Shown here: positions 1 to 9,022 of the stretch, piece by piece
Layout of the letters: every line of letters starts with the position of its first letter
Numbering within the stretch: the stretch's first letter is position 1
From: Paenibacillus sp. ACRRX
Lineage (GTDB): Bacteria > Bacillota > Bacilli > Paenibacillales > Paenibacillaceae
DNA length: 64,000 nucleotides
Assembly: GCF_022346885.1 (NCBI RefSeq)
Contig: NZ_JAKRNK010000004.1
Coordinates: forward strand, 372,001 to 436,000
Direction of reading: 5' to 3'
The notes under the pieces: generated by a model
What the model saw: the letters and a program-made list of their open reading frames with translations, nothing else
Told to the model about the DNA's origin: nothing
The model's database searches: none
Translations under genes and position numbers: made by a program

Positions 1-1
1 T

Positions 2-988
2 AACAATGAACCTGGTTTAAAAGAAGATACACGTCTGCGCATTATCCAGCATGCAATTGACATGGGCTATACGAAATTCCCTCCTGGCATGTTAGAATCC
101 ATTACCCAATTAAAGCATAGTCGGCCAGAGCACGCCGCCAATATGGGAAATCGGCTTATTGCGTTATTAACACACTCCGATTATGTAGGCAATCATTATT
201 GGTCACCCTTTTTGCGTGGTCTCAACACATCACTTAAAGAAGCAGGCTACACCGTAGCGATGTCCATCGTTGACATGGAGGAAGAGAACGAGCTCCGTCT
301 CCCGCCCTTATTTTCACAACAGACCCCTGCCGGTATTATAACGATCGGCTCTTTCTTGCGAGCTTATTATGAGCGTATTGAACACACCGGAATACCGGCG
401 CTATTTATCGATACGTACGCAGACTTTACGATGAATCTGCTTAAAACCGATACACTGCTTGTAAACAATCAAGAGAGTGTGTACAGGCTGACCAAGAGCC
501 TGCTTGAACAAGGCTGCACCGACATCGGTTTCGTCGGGGATATCGGTTCCTGCTTAAGTTACTGGGAACGTTGGAGCGGATTCCAGATGGCTCTCCGTGA
601 ATTCGGCGTTGAGTTGGACCCGGGACTTAATATCGTAAATACGCTGCCACGCCATTACTATTATGAAGCGGAACTGCGAGAAGCGCTGGCTGCGATGAAG
701 CAATACCCGCAAGCCTTTGTATGCGCCAATGACGCCATTGCCGTTGAACTTATGAACATTATGCGTGAGGAAGGAAAACGCGTACCCGAAGATATTATTC
801 TCACAGGCTTTGACAATATCGGTGAGCTTGCTTATTTACATTCGAGTATTCCAACAGTAGATGTTCCGAAGGAAGAGCTCGGTTTGCGCGCAGGCGAGCA
901 GTTGATCTGGAGGATCGCTCACCCGGAACGTCCTAAGGAGTTAATCCGATTAAGTGTGCATTTGAAAGATCCCAAATATACAAAGTAG
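2..988 (+). CDS. LacI-family transcriptional regulator, 5' end outside window
   Basis: The frame is open from base 2, so the gene starts before the window. The first residues (NNEPGLKEDTRLRIIQHA) are the end of a LacI DNA-binding headpiece with its hinge helix. The rest is a periplasmic-binding-protein-like sugar sensor, with the family patterns GFVGD, FVCANDAIAVELM and ILTGFDNIGELAY. It probably controls the adjacent GH130 gene, since a LacI/CcpA-type site lies in the intergenic region. The effector sugar cannot be read from the sequence. The family call is firm; the regulon is inferred. Confidence 0.9.
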   Translation, partial: NNEPGLKEDTRLRIIQHAIDMGYTKFPPGMLESITQLKHSRPEHAANMGNRLIALLTHSDYVGNHYWSPFLRGLNTSLKEAGYTVAMSIVDMEEENELRLPPLFSQQTPAGIITIGSFLRAYYERIEHTGIPALFIDTYADFTMNLLKTDTLLVNNQESVYRLTKSLLEQGCTDIGFVGDIGSCLSYWERWSGFQMALREFGVELDPGLNIVNTLPRHYYYEAELREALAAMKQYPQAFVCANDAIAVELMNIMREEGKRVPEDIILTGFDNIGELAYLHSSIPTVDVPKEELGLRAGEQLIWRIAHPERPKELIRLSVHLKDPKYTK

Positions 989-1023
989 CACCGAAATGTA
1001 ATATTAAATCAATATTTATTTAT

Positions 1024-1064
1024 AAAATGCACAATTATATATTGACATAGTGTGCATTTTATTT
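1024..1064 (+). terminator. Rho-independent terminator of the LacI gene
   Basis: The arms AAAATGCACA and TGTGCATTTT pair perfectly and are followed by ATTTT, 36 bases after the LacI stop codon. The hairpin overlaps the promoter of the next gene, whose -35 box lies in the loop. Confidence 0.7.
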
Positions 1065-1070
1065 TACATT
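1042..1070 (+). promoter_or_regulatory. Probable SigA promoter for the GH130 gene
   Basis: A consensus -35 TTGACA is followed after 17 bases by TACATT. The predicted transcript starts just before the cre-like site at 1081. Confidence 0.55.
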
Positions 1071-1080
1071 TATATTGTAA

Positions 1081-1094
1081 AGAAAACGCTAACA
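1081..1094. promoter_or_regulatory. cre / LacI-type operator
   Basis: AGAAAACGCTAACA matches the catabolite-responsive element consensus TGWAARCGYTWNCW at every position except the first. It sits directly downstream of the predicted transcription start, a position suited to repression by CcpA or by the neighbouring LacI regulator. Which of the two binds cannot be decided from sequence. Confidence 0.65.
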
Positions 1095-1148
1095 TGCCGG
1101 TGGGCCATGTACGCTTTACATGATGAATAACTCGGCACATAAATGGAC

Positions 1149-1177
1149 TTGAGATTACTCATACTTTTATATAATAA
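1149..1177 (+). promoter_or_regulatory. Possible second promoter in the long GH130 leader
   Basis: TTGAGA and TAATAA are separated by 17 bases, about 155 bases before the GH130 start. The following stretch (about 1181-1228) carries three pyrimidine-rich TTCTCTCT-like copies of unknown role. Nothing else was recognised between 1095 and 1332. Confidence 0.35.
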
Positions 1178-1332
1178 GGTGCTCTCTCTAGTTCTCTCTA
1201 CTCAAGCTGCCATTGGTTCTCTCTCTCAGGTCGGTTGTCATATGTAAAGTATGCATATTACATGGTGAGCAATATTGCCTGTATGCTGCACCTATGGATT
1301 TTATACTTCTAGAAGCAAAGCGAGGTTAGATC

Positions 1333-2322
1333 ATGAGTAAAGTAAATATTATCGGTCCTAACATCCCTAACATGCCTTGGGAAGAACGCCCTGAAGGTCA
1401 TCGCGACGTATTGTGGCGTTACAGCCAGAATCCGGTTATTCCGCGTGACTTACTGCCGAATTCCAACAGCATATTCAACAGTGCAGTTGTACCTTTCGAA
1501 GATGGATTCGCTGGTGTATTCCGCTGCGATGACCGCAACCGCTATATGCGTCTGCACGTCGGCTTCAGTAAAGACGGCTTGAACTGGGATATCAACCACG
1601 AGCCGCTTAAGTTTGAATGCGACGATCCAGAGATCGGCAACTTTATTGAAGGTTACGATCCACGCGTATGCTGGATTGAAGACCGCTTTATCGTGACTTG
1701 GTGTAACATTTACCACGGACCGACAATCGGCATAGCATACACTTATGACTTCAAGACATTCCATCAATTGGAGAATGCATTCCTGCCTTACAACCGTAAT
1801 GGCGTTATGTTCCCACGCAAAATCAACGGCAACTACGCTATGGTAAGCCGTCCGTCCGATACGGGGCATACTCCGTTCGGCGACATCTTCTACAGCGAGA
1901 GCCCTGACTTGGAATTCTGGGGACGTCATCGTCATGTAATGGGAACGCTTGGCGGTTGGCAGAGCAAGAAAGTCGGCGCAGGTCCGATCCCGATCGAGAC
2001 TAGCGAGGGCTGGTTGATGATTTACCATGGCGTATTGAACTCCTGTAATGGATTCGTGTACGCATTCGGCGCTGCTTTGCTTGATCTGGATCAACCATGG
2101 AAAGTAAAATATCGCAGTGAGCCTTACCTGCTCCAACCTTCCACTTTGTATGAGTGTGTCGGAGACGTACCTAACGTTGCATTCCCATGTGCATCACTGG
2201 TAGACGCAGAAACAGGACGCATCGCGATTTACTATGGCGCTGCTGATACAGTAACAGCAATCGCATATGGTTATGTTGACGAAATTATTGAGTTCGTGAA
2301 AAACAACTCTCGCGTCGAATAA
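1333..2322 (+). CDS. GH130 family beta-mannoside phosphorylase
   Basis: This 329-residue protein belongs to glycoside hydrolase family 130, whose members phosphorolyse beta-mannosides such as mannosyl-glucose or mannooligosaccharides in the cytoplasm, releasing mannose 1-phosphate. The five-bladed propeller pattern is visible, with the GYDPRV motif carrying the catalytic Asp, and IYHGV and IYYGAAD near the C-terminus. The length fits mannooligosaccharide-type enzymes, but substrate cannot be fixed by eye. GCGAGGTT lies 7 bases before the ATG. It follows a LacI regulator, consistent with sugar-induced expression. Confidence 0.88.
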   Translation: MSKVNIIGPNIPNMPWEERPEGHRDVLWRYSQNPVIPRDLLPNSNSIFNSAVVPFEDGFAGVFRCDDRNRYMRLHVGFSKDGLNWDINHEPLKFECDDPEIGNFIEGYDPRVCWIEDRFIVTWCNIYHGPTIGIAYTYDFKTFHQLENAFLPYNRNGVMFPRKINGNYAMVSRPSDTGHTPFGDIFYSESPDLEFWGRHRHVMGTLGGWQSKKVGAGPIPIETSEGWLMIYHGVLNSCNGFVYAFGAALLDLDQPWKVKYRSEPYLLQPSTLYECVGDVPNVAFPCASLVDAETGRIAIYYGAADTVTAIAYGYVDEIIEFVKNNSRVE

Positions 2323-2490
2323 GCAGCGAAATTACGCTGTTCATTCCATGTAATGGATCGTATCATGACACATTTCAACACAATGTTACAGTAACATTCG
2401 CGATTTGTGACGATACGGGTTATAATAATGTTATCAGTAACAAAGTTGCATGGTTCGTACCCATGATACATGCTTTCTTTGTAACCCCAC

Positions 2491-2534
2491 ACCCTCTGTT
2501 CCGTTGCCCGCGGAGCAGGGGGATTTTATTTTTT
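2491..2534 (+). terminator. Terminator of the GH130 gene
   Basis: A GC-rich stem (CCCTCTGTTCCG with CGGAGCAGGGGG, two imperfect pairs) is followed by ATTTTATTTTTTA, about 170 bases after the stop codon. Confidence 0.6.
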
Positions 2535-2551
2535 AGATAAAGCACAACAAA

Positions 2552-2578
2552 AAGAGTCTAGTTCAGAACTAGACTCTT
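2552..2578 (-). terminator. Terminator of the acetate transporter gene
   Basis: A perfect 13-base inverted repeat around one central A (AAGAGTCTAGTTC arms) lies 25 bases after the transporter stop. On the minus strand it runs into TTTTTG. Confidence 0.8.
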
Positions 2579-2602
2579 CGCAACAGATTTTAAACCTGCC
2601 GA

Positions 2603-3226
2603 TTACTTTTTAAAAATACCAAATGGCTTCCCTACCGGCAAAAATTCACGTCCGAAGTGCGTATTGAGTACCGCAGCCGCAGAACCGTAGAAGCTCAAGA
2701 TTGCAATGCACAACTCAGCCACAGCCGCAACCGTATGCATCGTATGCGCCGCAATTCCAAATGCATCAAATGTGAGACCCAGGAACAGGAAATCAATAAA
2801 TACAAAAATAGAGAACAATACCTTATGTGTCTCCATTGCACCGATCGTCATAAATAGCGTAAAAATAAGATATCCTAAAAACGCCATGCCCAATTGATGC
2901 TTATCCGCCCCTGCCGCCAGTGATTCACCAAAGACACCATGCTGGATCAACCAGGAGGAGGCTACTGCAAACCAGAAAAAAGCATAGCCGCCAAACGCTG
3001 TCGTCCCAAATGTATTCCCTTTCTTGGCATCGTGAATGCAGGCAAACAACTGTGCAAACGCGCCGAGAAAAATAGCCCAAGGGATAATAAACGAAGTACC
3101 CTCTGTCCAGCCCAGCTTCTGCGACGAAGCGACCAGCGTAACCATCGCAAGACCGAACAAACCAATGGCACTTGGGTCGGCCGTAGCAATTTTAACTTGC
3201 TGTTGTTCCGTTTTCATGTGTGACAA
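2603..3226 (-). CDS. satP: Acetate uptake transporter, GPR1/FUN34/YaaH family
   Basis: This 207-residue protein has six predicted membrane helices and the family's N-terminal signature (DPSAIGLFGLAM in place of NPAPLGL). Members import acetate or succinate with protons. The chosen start is TTG at 3226, 4 bases after AAAGGAG; an in-frame ATG at 3217 lies 13 bases from it and is the alternative. The gene is monocistronic, with its own terminator. It lies downstream of fhs in the same direction, but a 390-base gap suggests separate expression. Confidence 0.88.
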   Translation of the reverse strand: MSHMKTEQQQVKIATADPSAIGLFGLAMVTLVASSQKLGWTEGTSFIIPWAIFLGAFAQLFACIHDAKKGNTFGTTAFGGYAFFWFAVASSWLIQHGVFGESLAAGADKHQLGMAFLGYLIFTLFMTIGAMETHKVLFSIFVFIDFLFLGLTFDAFGIAAHTMHTVAAVAELCIAILSFYGSAAAVLNTHFGREFLPVGKPFGIFKK

Positions 3227-3383
3227 TGCTCTCCTTTAAAGATAACGTTTGAAATTTTTATTATTTTCTGAAAAATAGCACAACAGGCCTTATTCTAACA
3301 CAGTGCTGCACAGGTTTGATATGCTTAATTCAATTGTAATTTGTGGAAAATCAAACTTATTTATACGCGTATCGTATTTGTGT

Positions 3384-3614
3384 TTAACCCCCAGTAAATT
3401 TGTATTTGTTAACCCCATCCAAATGCCTCTCTCCTATTCCCGTAAATAAGCATTTTCCATCCTGTAAATACGTCAGCTGCACCTGCCAATTGCCCATAAA
3501 ATGTACAAAAAAAGACTGCGGACAATTTTTGCTGCCCAACAGCCTTTCCTTATATGTTCTATTCGATTGGTACGATAGCACGATCCGATCATCTGCCCGT
3601 GTTCCAACGCACAC
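3384..3614 (-). CDS. Possible small protein directly after fhs
   Basis: A 76-codon frame starts with GTG two bases after the fhs stop codon and reads through a plausible, mixed-composition protein without low-complexity runs (for example FMGNWQVQLTYLQDGK). No convincing ribosome binding site precedes it, and I recognise no family. It may be a translationally coupled small gene or chance read-through. Kept only because of its tight position behind fhs. Confidence 0.25.
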   Translation of the reverse strand: MCVGTRADDRIVLSYQSNRTYKERLLGSKNCPQSFFVHFMGNWQVQLTYLQDGKCLFTGIGERHLDGVNKYKFTGG

Positions 3615-3616
3615 TT

Positions 3617-5254
3617 CTACATCAAGCCGGTAACTGTCCCGTCTTCTTCCAATCGCATCCGCAATGCCGCAGGCTGCTTAGGCAAGCCTGGCATCGTCAT
3701 AATAGCTCCTGTTTCTACAACGACAAAGCCTGCTCCACGAGATAAACGGACATCATGGACTTCCATTGTAAATCCTTCCGGAGCACCAAGCAGCTTCGGC
3801 TGATCAGAGAATGAATATGGTGTCTTGGCCATACATACAGGCACGCGACTTCCTGCCTCAGCCTCTATACGCTGTAATGCGCGAGCAGCACGCGGTGTAA
3901 AGCGAACGTCCCCTCCACGATAAATCTCCTGCACAACCGTCTTTATCTTATCGATCAACGGAACGTCATCTGCATACAGATAGTGGAATTGCTCTGCCGC
4001 ATCCGATATATCCGCGGCTGCCGCCACCTGCTTCGCCAGCGCTTCCGTCCCTGCTCCGCCTTGAGCCCACGCTTCAGATAAGGCAGCATCACATCCGATT
4101 GCGCGGCAGTACTCCAACACGTCCTCCAGCTCATCTTCCGTATCGGAGGCAAAGCGATTAATAGCCACGACAGCTGGCACGCCAAATTTCTGCACATTCT
4201 CAATATGTCGACGGAGATTGCCGAATCCTGCACGCAGCGCAGTGCGATTCTCCTCCGTCAGCTTGTCTTTGGCTACCCCGCCGTTATATTTTAACGCTTT
4301 AACGGTAGCTACGATAACAACAACGGAGGGGAACAATCCAGTTTGTCTGCATTTGATGTTCATAAATTTCTCCGCGCCAAGATCCGCACCGAAGCCAGCT
4401 TCGGTTACGACGTAATCAGCCAGCTTCAGGCCATAGCGTGTTGCTCTCACACTAGAACAGCCATGAGCGATATTTGCAAACGGCCCTCCATGAACCAGCA
4501 CAGGATTGCCTTCAATAGTCTGCACCATATTAGGCTTGATGGCATGACGAAGCAGAACGCACATTGCATCCGTCGCCTGCAAATCATCTACCGTGATCAT
4601 GCAGTCTGCTGTACTATAAGCTACAATCATACGGCCCAAACGCAGCTTAAGATCCGCTCTATTTTCGGCAAGCCCCAACACAGCCATCACTTCTGAAGCT
4701 GTCGTAATCATATATCCGTCTTCACGTACAGTCCCGTTACCGTCTCCAAGGCCAATGACCGTTCGACGAAGCGCGCGATCATTCATGTCAACCGCTCGTT
4801 TCCATAAAATACGATTCGTGTCGATCTGCAGCTCATTGCCTTGGAATACGTGGTTGTCCAACATTGCAGCCACGAGATTATGAGCCGACGTAACCGCATG
4901 GATATCTCCAGTAAAATGCAAATTAATATCTTCCGCCGGCACGATCTGAGCCGCACCGCTGCCTGTCGCGCCACCCTTCATGCCCATACATGGGCCAAGC
5001 GACGGTTCACGCAGGGCAGCTATCGCCTTCCGCCCTATTCGATTCAGACCCTGCGTGAGTCCGATCGTCGTCAATGTCTTGCCCTCACCTGCAGGCGTAG
5101 GGTTCATTGCTGTGACTAAGATCAACTTACCATTATCCCGCCCTGCCACGGTGTCCCATAGTTCTTCACTTAACTTAGCGGTATACTTGCCGTAAGGTTC
5201 CAGATGATCTGGTTGAATACCCAGTTGAGCTGCAATGTTAACAATCGCTTCCAT
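3617..5254 (-). CDS. fhs: Formate--tetrahydrofolate ligase
   Basis: This 545-residue protein is the ATP-dependent ligase making 10-formyl-THF from formate and THF, feeding one-carbon units to purine and formyl-methionine synthesis. The P-loop PTPAGEGKTLTT is at about residues 52-63. It is followed by the family strings REPSLGPCMGMKGGATG and FTGDIHAVTSAHNLVAA. The length is typical. A GTG at 5266 lies inside the ribosome binding site GCAGGTGAG, so ATG at 5254 is the start. No key motif appears missing. Confidence 0.96.
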   Translation of the reverse strand: MEAIVNIAAQLGIQPDHLEPYGKYTAKLSEELWDTVAGRDNGKLILVTAMNPTPAGEGKTLTTIGLTQGLNRIGRKAIAALREPSLGPCMGMKGGATGSGAAQIVPAEDINLHFTGDIHAVTSAHNLVAAMLDNHVFQGNELQIDTNRILWKRAVDMNDRALRRTVIGLGDGNGTVREDGYMITTASEVMAVLGLAENRADLKLRLGRMIVAYSTADCMITVDDLQATDAMCVLLRHAIKPNMVQTIEGNPVLVHGGPFANIAHGCSSVRATRYGLKLADYVVTEAGFGADLGAEKFMNIKCRQTGLFPSVVVIVATVKALKYNGGVAKDKLTEENRTALRAGFGNLRRHIENVQKFGVPAVVAINRFASDTEDELEDVLEYCRAIGCDAALSEAWAQGGAGTEALAKQVAAAADISDAAEQFHYLYADDVPLIDKIKTVVQEIYRGGDVRFTPRAARALQRIEAEAGSRVPVCMAKTPYSFSDQPKLLGAPEGFTMEVHDVRLSRGAGFVVVETGAIMTMPGLPKQPAALRMRLEEDGTVTGLM

Positions 5255-5382
5255 GAATAGACTCACCTGCTGTTCATATATTTGCTTTTCTTATACATCA
5301 GAACTTATTTTAACGTAAAATAAGCTGTATCCGCACCAAGAAACTTATCATTAAATGATTAATTCACAAAATTGTTCGCTTT

Positions 5383-5688
5383 CTAGCTTTGCAGCTTCTC
5401 TCGAACAGAACGCAGCTTCTGCACGGAAGAAGAAGGCTGATCTCGCCTGTCATCTATTTTAATACTCGTTGATACACGACCTGCTCCGGTCTCGAACAAC
5501 GATTCATGCAGCGTGCGTATCACTTCAAACAACCGGTCTGTCGGTCCTTCAATAATAGTACTCATGGATGTTAGTTCATAAGTAATTCCTTCTTCTTGAG
5601 CCAAGACCTGCTGCATGCCTGCAACGTATCCGCTAAGACTTGTTGTTGCCGTTCCAATGGGAATAATCGTTACTTCTGCAATTGCCAT
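5383..5688 (-). CDS. MTH1187/YqgV family thiamine-binding protein
   Basis: This 101-residue protein has a small ferredoxin-like fold of the DUF77 family, whose members bind thiamine or related pyrimidines. Visible features are the N-terminal strand MAIAEVTIIPIGT, the central YELTSMSTIIEGP, and a helix with LHESLFETGAGRV. AGGAGGTGG lies 7 bases before the ATG at 5688; a longer frame upstream has no start signal. The gene stands alone, divergent from the TetR gene at 5924. The thiamine role is known for relatives only. Confidence 0.85.
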   Translation of the reverse strand: MAIAEVTIIPIGTATTSLSGYVAGMQQVLAQEEGITYELTSMSTIIEGPTDRLFEVIRTLHESLFETGAGRVSTSIKIDDRRDQPSSSVQKLRSVREKLQS

Positions 5689-5888
5689 AATAATCCCACC
5701 TCCTGTCCCTAGCATACCATTATCAATGAGGGGTAGCCATCTGTGACTGAACTGATTTTTCAGCAAGCCTTTCTTATATTGACACGTAATCATTTCATAC
5801 TATTTTCATGTCCATTACACATTTATTCTCTATATTCACAACGTACAATTTTTGGGTGCATCCACACACATGAGCATGAAAATATACA

Positions 5889-5917
5889 TTGACAGAACCT
5901 GACATGTTGCGTAAATT
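5889..5917 (+). promoter_or_regulatory. SigA promoter giving a probably leaderless TetR mRNA
   Basis: TTGACA and TAAATT are spaced by 17 bases. The -10 box ends at 5917, and the ATG of the TetR gene is at 5924, exactly where transcription should begin. No ribosome binding site precedes that ATG. Confidence 0.6.
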
Positions 5918-5923
5918 ACCAAT

Positions 5924-6514
5924 ATGAGAATACGTAAACGTTCGAATCGAGATGTTGTCCTTGAGGTCGCATCCCACCTGTTTCTGACCAAAGGATACCA
6001 GTTAACGAGCATGGATGATATTGTAGCGACAAGTAAAGTATCAAAGACTAATATTTATTATCACTTCAAAAGCAAGGAGGACATTCTTCTTCACATTATT
6101 GAAAAAGTAATCGAGCATTATTCAGGCCGTGTTCAATCGATCCTTTCCTTGTACCACGTCGATGTGCGCGCGCGTATCGAATTTGTACTTCGTATGTTGA
6201 CTTATGATGCTTATCAGCAGGATTGCCAAGCCGGCTGTCCGTTCCTGACGTTGTTTGCGCAGACATCTAATGAAACACCTGCGGTTCAGGAACGTATGCG
6301 CTTGTTTTTTCAATCGCTCCAAACCGCTTGCGAGAACCTCCTGCAAGAAGGCGTACGTACAGGCCAATTACATGCACAGCTTCCTGTGGCTGAGACAGCA
6401 AGCCTTATCCTCTCCTTATGTGAGGGAGGCATGTTCTTATCACGTGTTCATCGTGAAGATGCTTATTTACAGAAAGTGTTCGTATCCTTAGAATGGCTTC
6501 TTCGTACTCACTGA
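5924..6514 (+). CDS. TetR/AcrR family transcriptional regulator
   Basis: This 196-residue protein has an N-terminal TetR helix-turn-helix (FLTKGYQLTSMDDIVATSKV, then NIYYHFKSKEDIL). Its ligand domain carries a QAGCPF motif like that in the LmrA/YxaF-type TetR branch. The only start that keeps the DNA-binding domain is the ATG at 5924, which appears leaderless. No target gene is adjacent on the same strand. The divergent thiamine-binding gene is the closest candidate, or the regulator controls itself. Confidence 0.88.
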   Translation: MRIRKRSNRDVVLEVASHLFLTKGYQLTSMDDIVATSKVSKTNIYYHFKSKEDILLHIIEKVIEHYSGRVQSILSLYHVDVRARIEFVLRMLTYDAYQQDCQAGCPFLTLFAQTSNETPAVQERMRLFFQSLQTACENLLQEGVRTGQLHAQLPVAETASLILSLCEGGMFLSRVHREDAYLQKVFVSLEWLLRTH

Positions 6515-6606
6515 CACGGACTTACGATATAAGATCGAACGGTTGTCTATTGACCACACCTCTAACATACAGGCAGAATTAGCTGATCCCAATCCATATA
6601 CATACC

Positions 6607-6651
6607 AAATAGACCTCACATTCACTTTGATAGTAAATGTGAGGTCTATTT
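6607..6651. terminator. Bidirectional terminator between tetR and zinc-ribbon gene
   Basis: Sixteen-base arms (AAATAGACCTCACATT and its complement) flank a 12-base loop. Convergent genes end on both sides. Confidence 0.75.
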
Positions 6652-6716
6652 GCCGTTCCATTCTAAATTACGCCGTTAATAGGATCCAGTTAGTCAGATA
6701 GCGGTATCTATAAAGC

Positions 6717-7292
6717 TTACCCCTGCGGTTTGCCACACGTAATGCAGAAGCGATCATTCACCGTAAGCGATTGTCCGCATTGGGCGCACGACGTAATAGA
6801 TTCTTTCTCCATGCCGACCTGATCTCGGACCTCTTCATAAGGCTTCAAATACTGCTGCGCTGAGGAGCGGGCAGGATCAACTGGCTCGACGTCAATTGGG
6901 TCACTTAAGACAGGAGTTGGAAACGATTTACCACAGCGGCTGCAGAACTTGGACTGCAAGGGAGCTGCAGTTCCACATGAACACACCTTCTCTCCCTTAA
7001 CCCGATGCATATCTTCTTCCAACTGTTCCACTTCTATTTCTAATTTGGCAATTTCCTCACATATACGTGCCATCTGAGTCTCTGCTTCACTCTCAGATGC
7101 TCGGGGCCCTTTTCCTGCCCCTGAGGCGCGATATACCAGCTCTCCCAATTCCCCGTAGCGTTGTTGAATATCTTTACGTTTAGTGGAAATTGTCGAGTAT
7201 AGCCGTGTAACTTCAACCGTTTGCTGTGCCTTATCCTTCACTTGAGAAAGACCAGAGGAAAGGCCCGATTTCATTTTGTCAAAAAAGCTCAT
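6717..7292 (-). CDS. Zinc-ribbon protein with coiled-coil N-terminus
   Basis: This 191-residue protein starts with an amphipathic segment (MSFFDKMKSGLSSGLSQ) and a coiled coil rich in Glu and Lys to about residue 105. Two C-terminal zinc ribbons follow: CSCG with CSRCG, and CAQCG with CITCG. The second ATG of ATGATG, at 7292, has GAGGG at the best spacing. Such proteins are common in Bacillales but have no assigned reaction. The gene is monocistronic and convergent with tetR. Confidence 0.75.
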   Translation of the reverse strand: MSFFDKMKSGLSSGLSQVKDKAQQTVEVTRLYSTISTKRKDIQQRYGELGELVYRASGAGKGPRASESEAETQMARICEEIAKLEIEVEQLEEDMHRVKGEKVCSCGTAAPLQSKFCSRCGKSFPTPVLSDPIDVEPVDPARSSAQQYLKPYEEVRDQVGMEKESITSCAQCGQSLTVNDRFCITCGKPQG

Positions 7293-7406
7293 CATATTCC
7301 CTCGCTTACATACAGTTTTGTCCTTCACTCATTATATACGACTTCCAATCTTAATCGAAACTAGCATCACAGAATAAATAAAAATCAAGTTATAATTTTT
7401 ATTTAT

Positions 7407-7421
7407 TTATAATAATTATAA
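7407..7421. promoter_or_regulatory. PerR box upstream of catalase
   Basis: TTATAATAATTATAA matches the Per box consensus TTATAATNATTATAA at all 14 specified positions. A weaker half-match starts at 7390 (TTATAATTTTTATTT), and the two together form a larger inverted repeat from 7384 to 7428. PerR represses katA in Bacillus until peroxide oxidises it, so the same control is expected here. Confidence 0.88.
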
Positions 7422-7509
7422 CTTGATTCCAAGTATGCCCAACTGGCTTTACTGATGCCTATTCTCATACATCAGCTATTATGACTATCACATACAGGAG
7501 GTTGTCCAA

Positions 7510-8964
7510 ATGACAGACCCACGATTTTTGACGACAAATCAAGGTGCGCCGGTGGCTAACAATCAAAGCTCGAAAACTGCGGGCCAGCGAGGGCCCGTGC
7601 TGCTGGAGGACTATCATTTGCTTGAAAAGCTTGCTCACTTTGACCGTGAACGAATTCCCGAACGAGTTGTTCATGCTCGCGGAGCCGGAGCTTTTGGTTT
7701 ATTCAAGCCCTATCAAAGTATGGCACCCTATACAAAGGCGGCCTTCTTGCAAAGCCCAGATATCGAGACTAGAGTATTTGTCCGGTTCTCGACTGTTATA
7801 CATGGCAGCACCTCGCCCGAGACGCTGCGTGATCCGCGCGGCTTTGCTGTTAAGTTCTACACAAGCGAAGGCAATTACGATCTGGTTGGCAACAACCTGC
7901 CCGTGTTTTTTATACGGGACGCCTTAAAATTCCCGGATATGGTCCATTCGCTCAAACCAGCGCCGCACACCAATATCCAAACTCCTGATCATTATTGGGA
8001 CTTCATGTCCCTCTCGCCAGAGTCCACTCATATGCTGACCTGGTTGTTCTCCGATCCGGGTATTCCCGCCAACTACCGGGAAATGGACGGCTTTAGCGTA
8101 CACGCCTTTAAATGGGTAAATACAGCCGATAAAGTAACTTATGTGAAATATACGTGGAAATCGCTGCAAGGCACAAGAAGCCTGACCGCTGCTCAGGCAG
8201 AAGTCCTCGGAGGCAAAGACTTTAATCATGCGACACGTGATTTACATACGTCAATTGCCACAGGCCAATATCCTGAATGGGACTTGTACGTTCAGCTTAT
8301 GGAGCCGGACGGCGGTGACCTCCATTTCGATCCGCTGGACGCAACCAAGGTATGGCCTGAAGAGCAATTCCCGTTAATCAAAGTAGGACGTATGACGTTA
8401 AACGAGAACCCCGCCAATTTCTTCGCCGAAGTGGAACAATCTGCGTTCTCGCCTAGCGCCCTTGTCCCAGGCATTGAACCTTCAGAAGATAAGCTGCTCC
8501 AAGGAAGACTATTCTCTTATCCGGATACGCAGCGGCATCGTCTTGGACCTAACTATGCTCAAATCCCTGTAAACTGTCCATTTGCATCGGTTCGCAATCA
8601 TCAACGTGACGGCTATATGAATGTGAGTCAGGATCCGTCACCGATTAATTATGAACCGAATAGTCACCAACCTGCTTACACGGAAGCACCAGAATATGCG
8701 GACAGTGAAGCGCCCCTGTCCGGCACAACGATGCGCCGCACGATTGCGAAGACAGACGACTTTACGCAAGCTGGCGAACGTTATTTGAGCTTATCTTCAG
8801 AAGAGCAGGAGCGGCTCGTGCTCAACCTGACCACTGACCTAAAACAGACCAGGCATGAAGTTCAACTCCGTGCCATTTGCAACTTCTTTCGGGCTGACGC
8901 AAAACTCGGCCTTCGTCTGTCCCAAGCACTTGGCACTGATATTAGCGGATTTACGCAAAAATAG
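7510..8964 (+). CDS. katA: Monofunctional heme catalase
   Basis: This 484-residue small-subunit catalase degrades hydrogen peroxide in the cytoplasm. The catalytic His is at residue 55 in RVVHARGAGAFG, the catalytic Asn at about 129 in VGNNLPVFF, and the heme-ligand Tyr at 337 in RLFSYPDTQRHRLG. The length and motif order are complete. AGGAGG lies 8 bases before the ATG. The perfect PerR box 90 bases upstream points to peroxide-inducible expression. Confidence 0.97.
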   Translation: MTDPRFLTTNQGAPVANNQSSKTAGQRGPVLLEDYHLLEKLAHFDRERIPERVVHARGAGAFGLFKPYQSMAPYTKAAFLQSPDIETRVFVRFSTVIHGSTSPETLRDPRGFAVKFYTSEGNYDLVGNNLPVFFIRDALKFPDMVHSLKPAPHTNIQTPDHYWDFMSLSPESTHMLTWLFSDPGIPANYREMDGFSVHAFKWVNTADKVTYVKYTWKSLQGTRSLTAAQAEVLGGKDFNHATRDLHTSIATGQYPEWDLYVQLMEPDGGDLHFDPLDATKVWPEEQFPLIKVGRMTLNENPANFFAEVEQSAFSPSALVPGIEPSEDKLLQGRLFSYPDTQRHRLGPNYAQIPVNCPFASVRNHQRDGYMNVSQDPSPINYEPNSHQPAYTEAPEYADSEAPLSGTTMRRTIAKTDDFTQAGERYLSLSSEEQERLVLNLTTDLKQTRHEVQLRAICNFFRADAKLGLRLSQALGTDISGFTQK

Positions 8965-8987
8965 AGTCTTGTCCACTAAATTAACCG

Positions 8988-9016
8988 TTGACATTAGGCG
9001 TAACGTTCCTTATAAT
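8988..9016 (+). promoter_or_regulatory. Perfect-consensus SigA promoter
   Basis: TTGACA, a 17-base spacer and TATAAT: no deviation from consensus. It begins 24 bases after the catalase stop and drives a transcript that meets a terminator about 100 bases later. Confidence 0.75.
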
Positions 9017-9022
9017 TCCTAG

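Noticed and set aside
1450-2136. A 228-codon frame on the minus strand inside the GH130 gene
   Set aside because: It is the mirror of a clear GH130 gene, has no ribosome binding site and matches no family.
3400-3633. A 77-codon plus-strand frame between the acetate transporter and fhs
   Set aside because: Cys- and Ser-rich low-quality sequence overlapping the end of fhs; no ribosome binding site.
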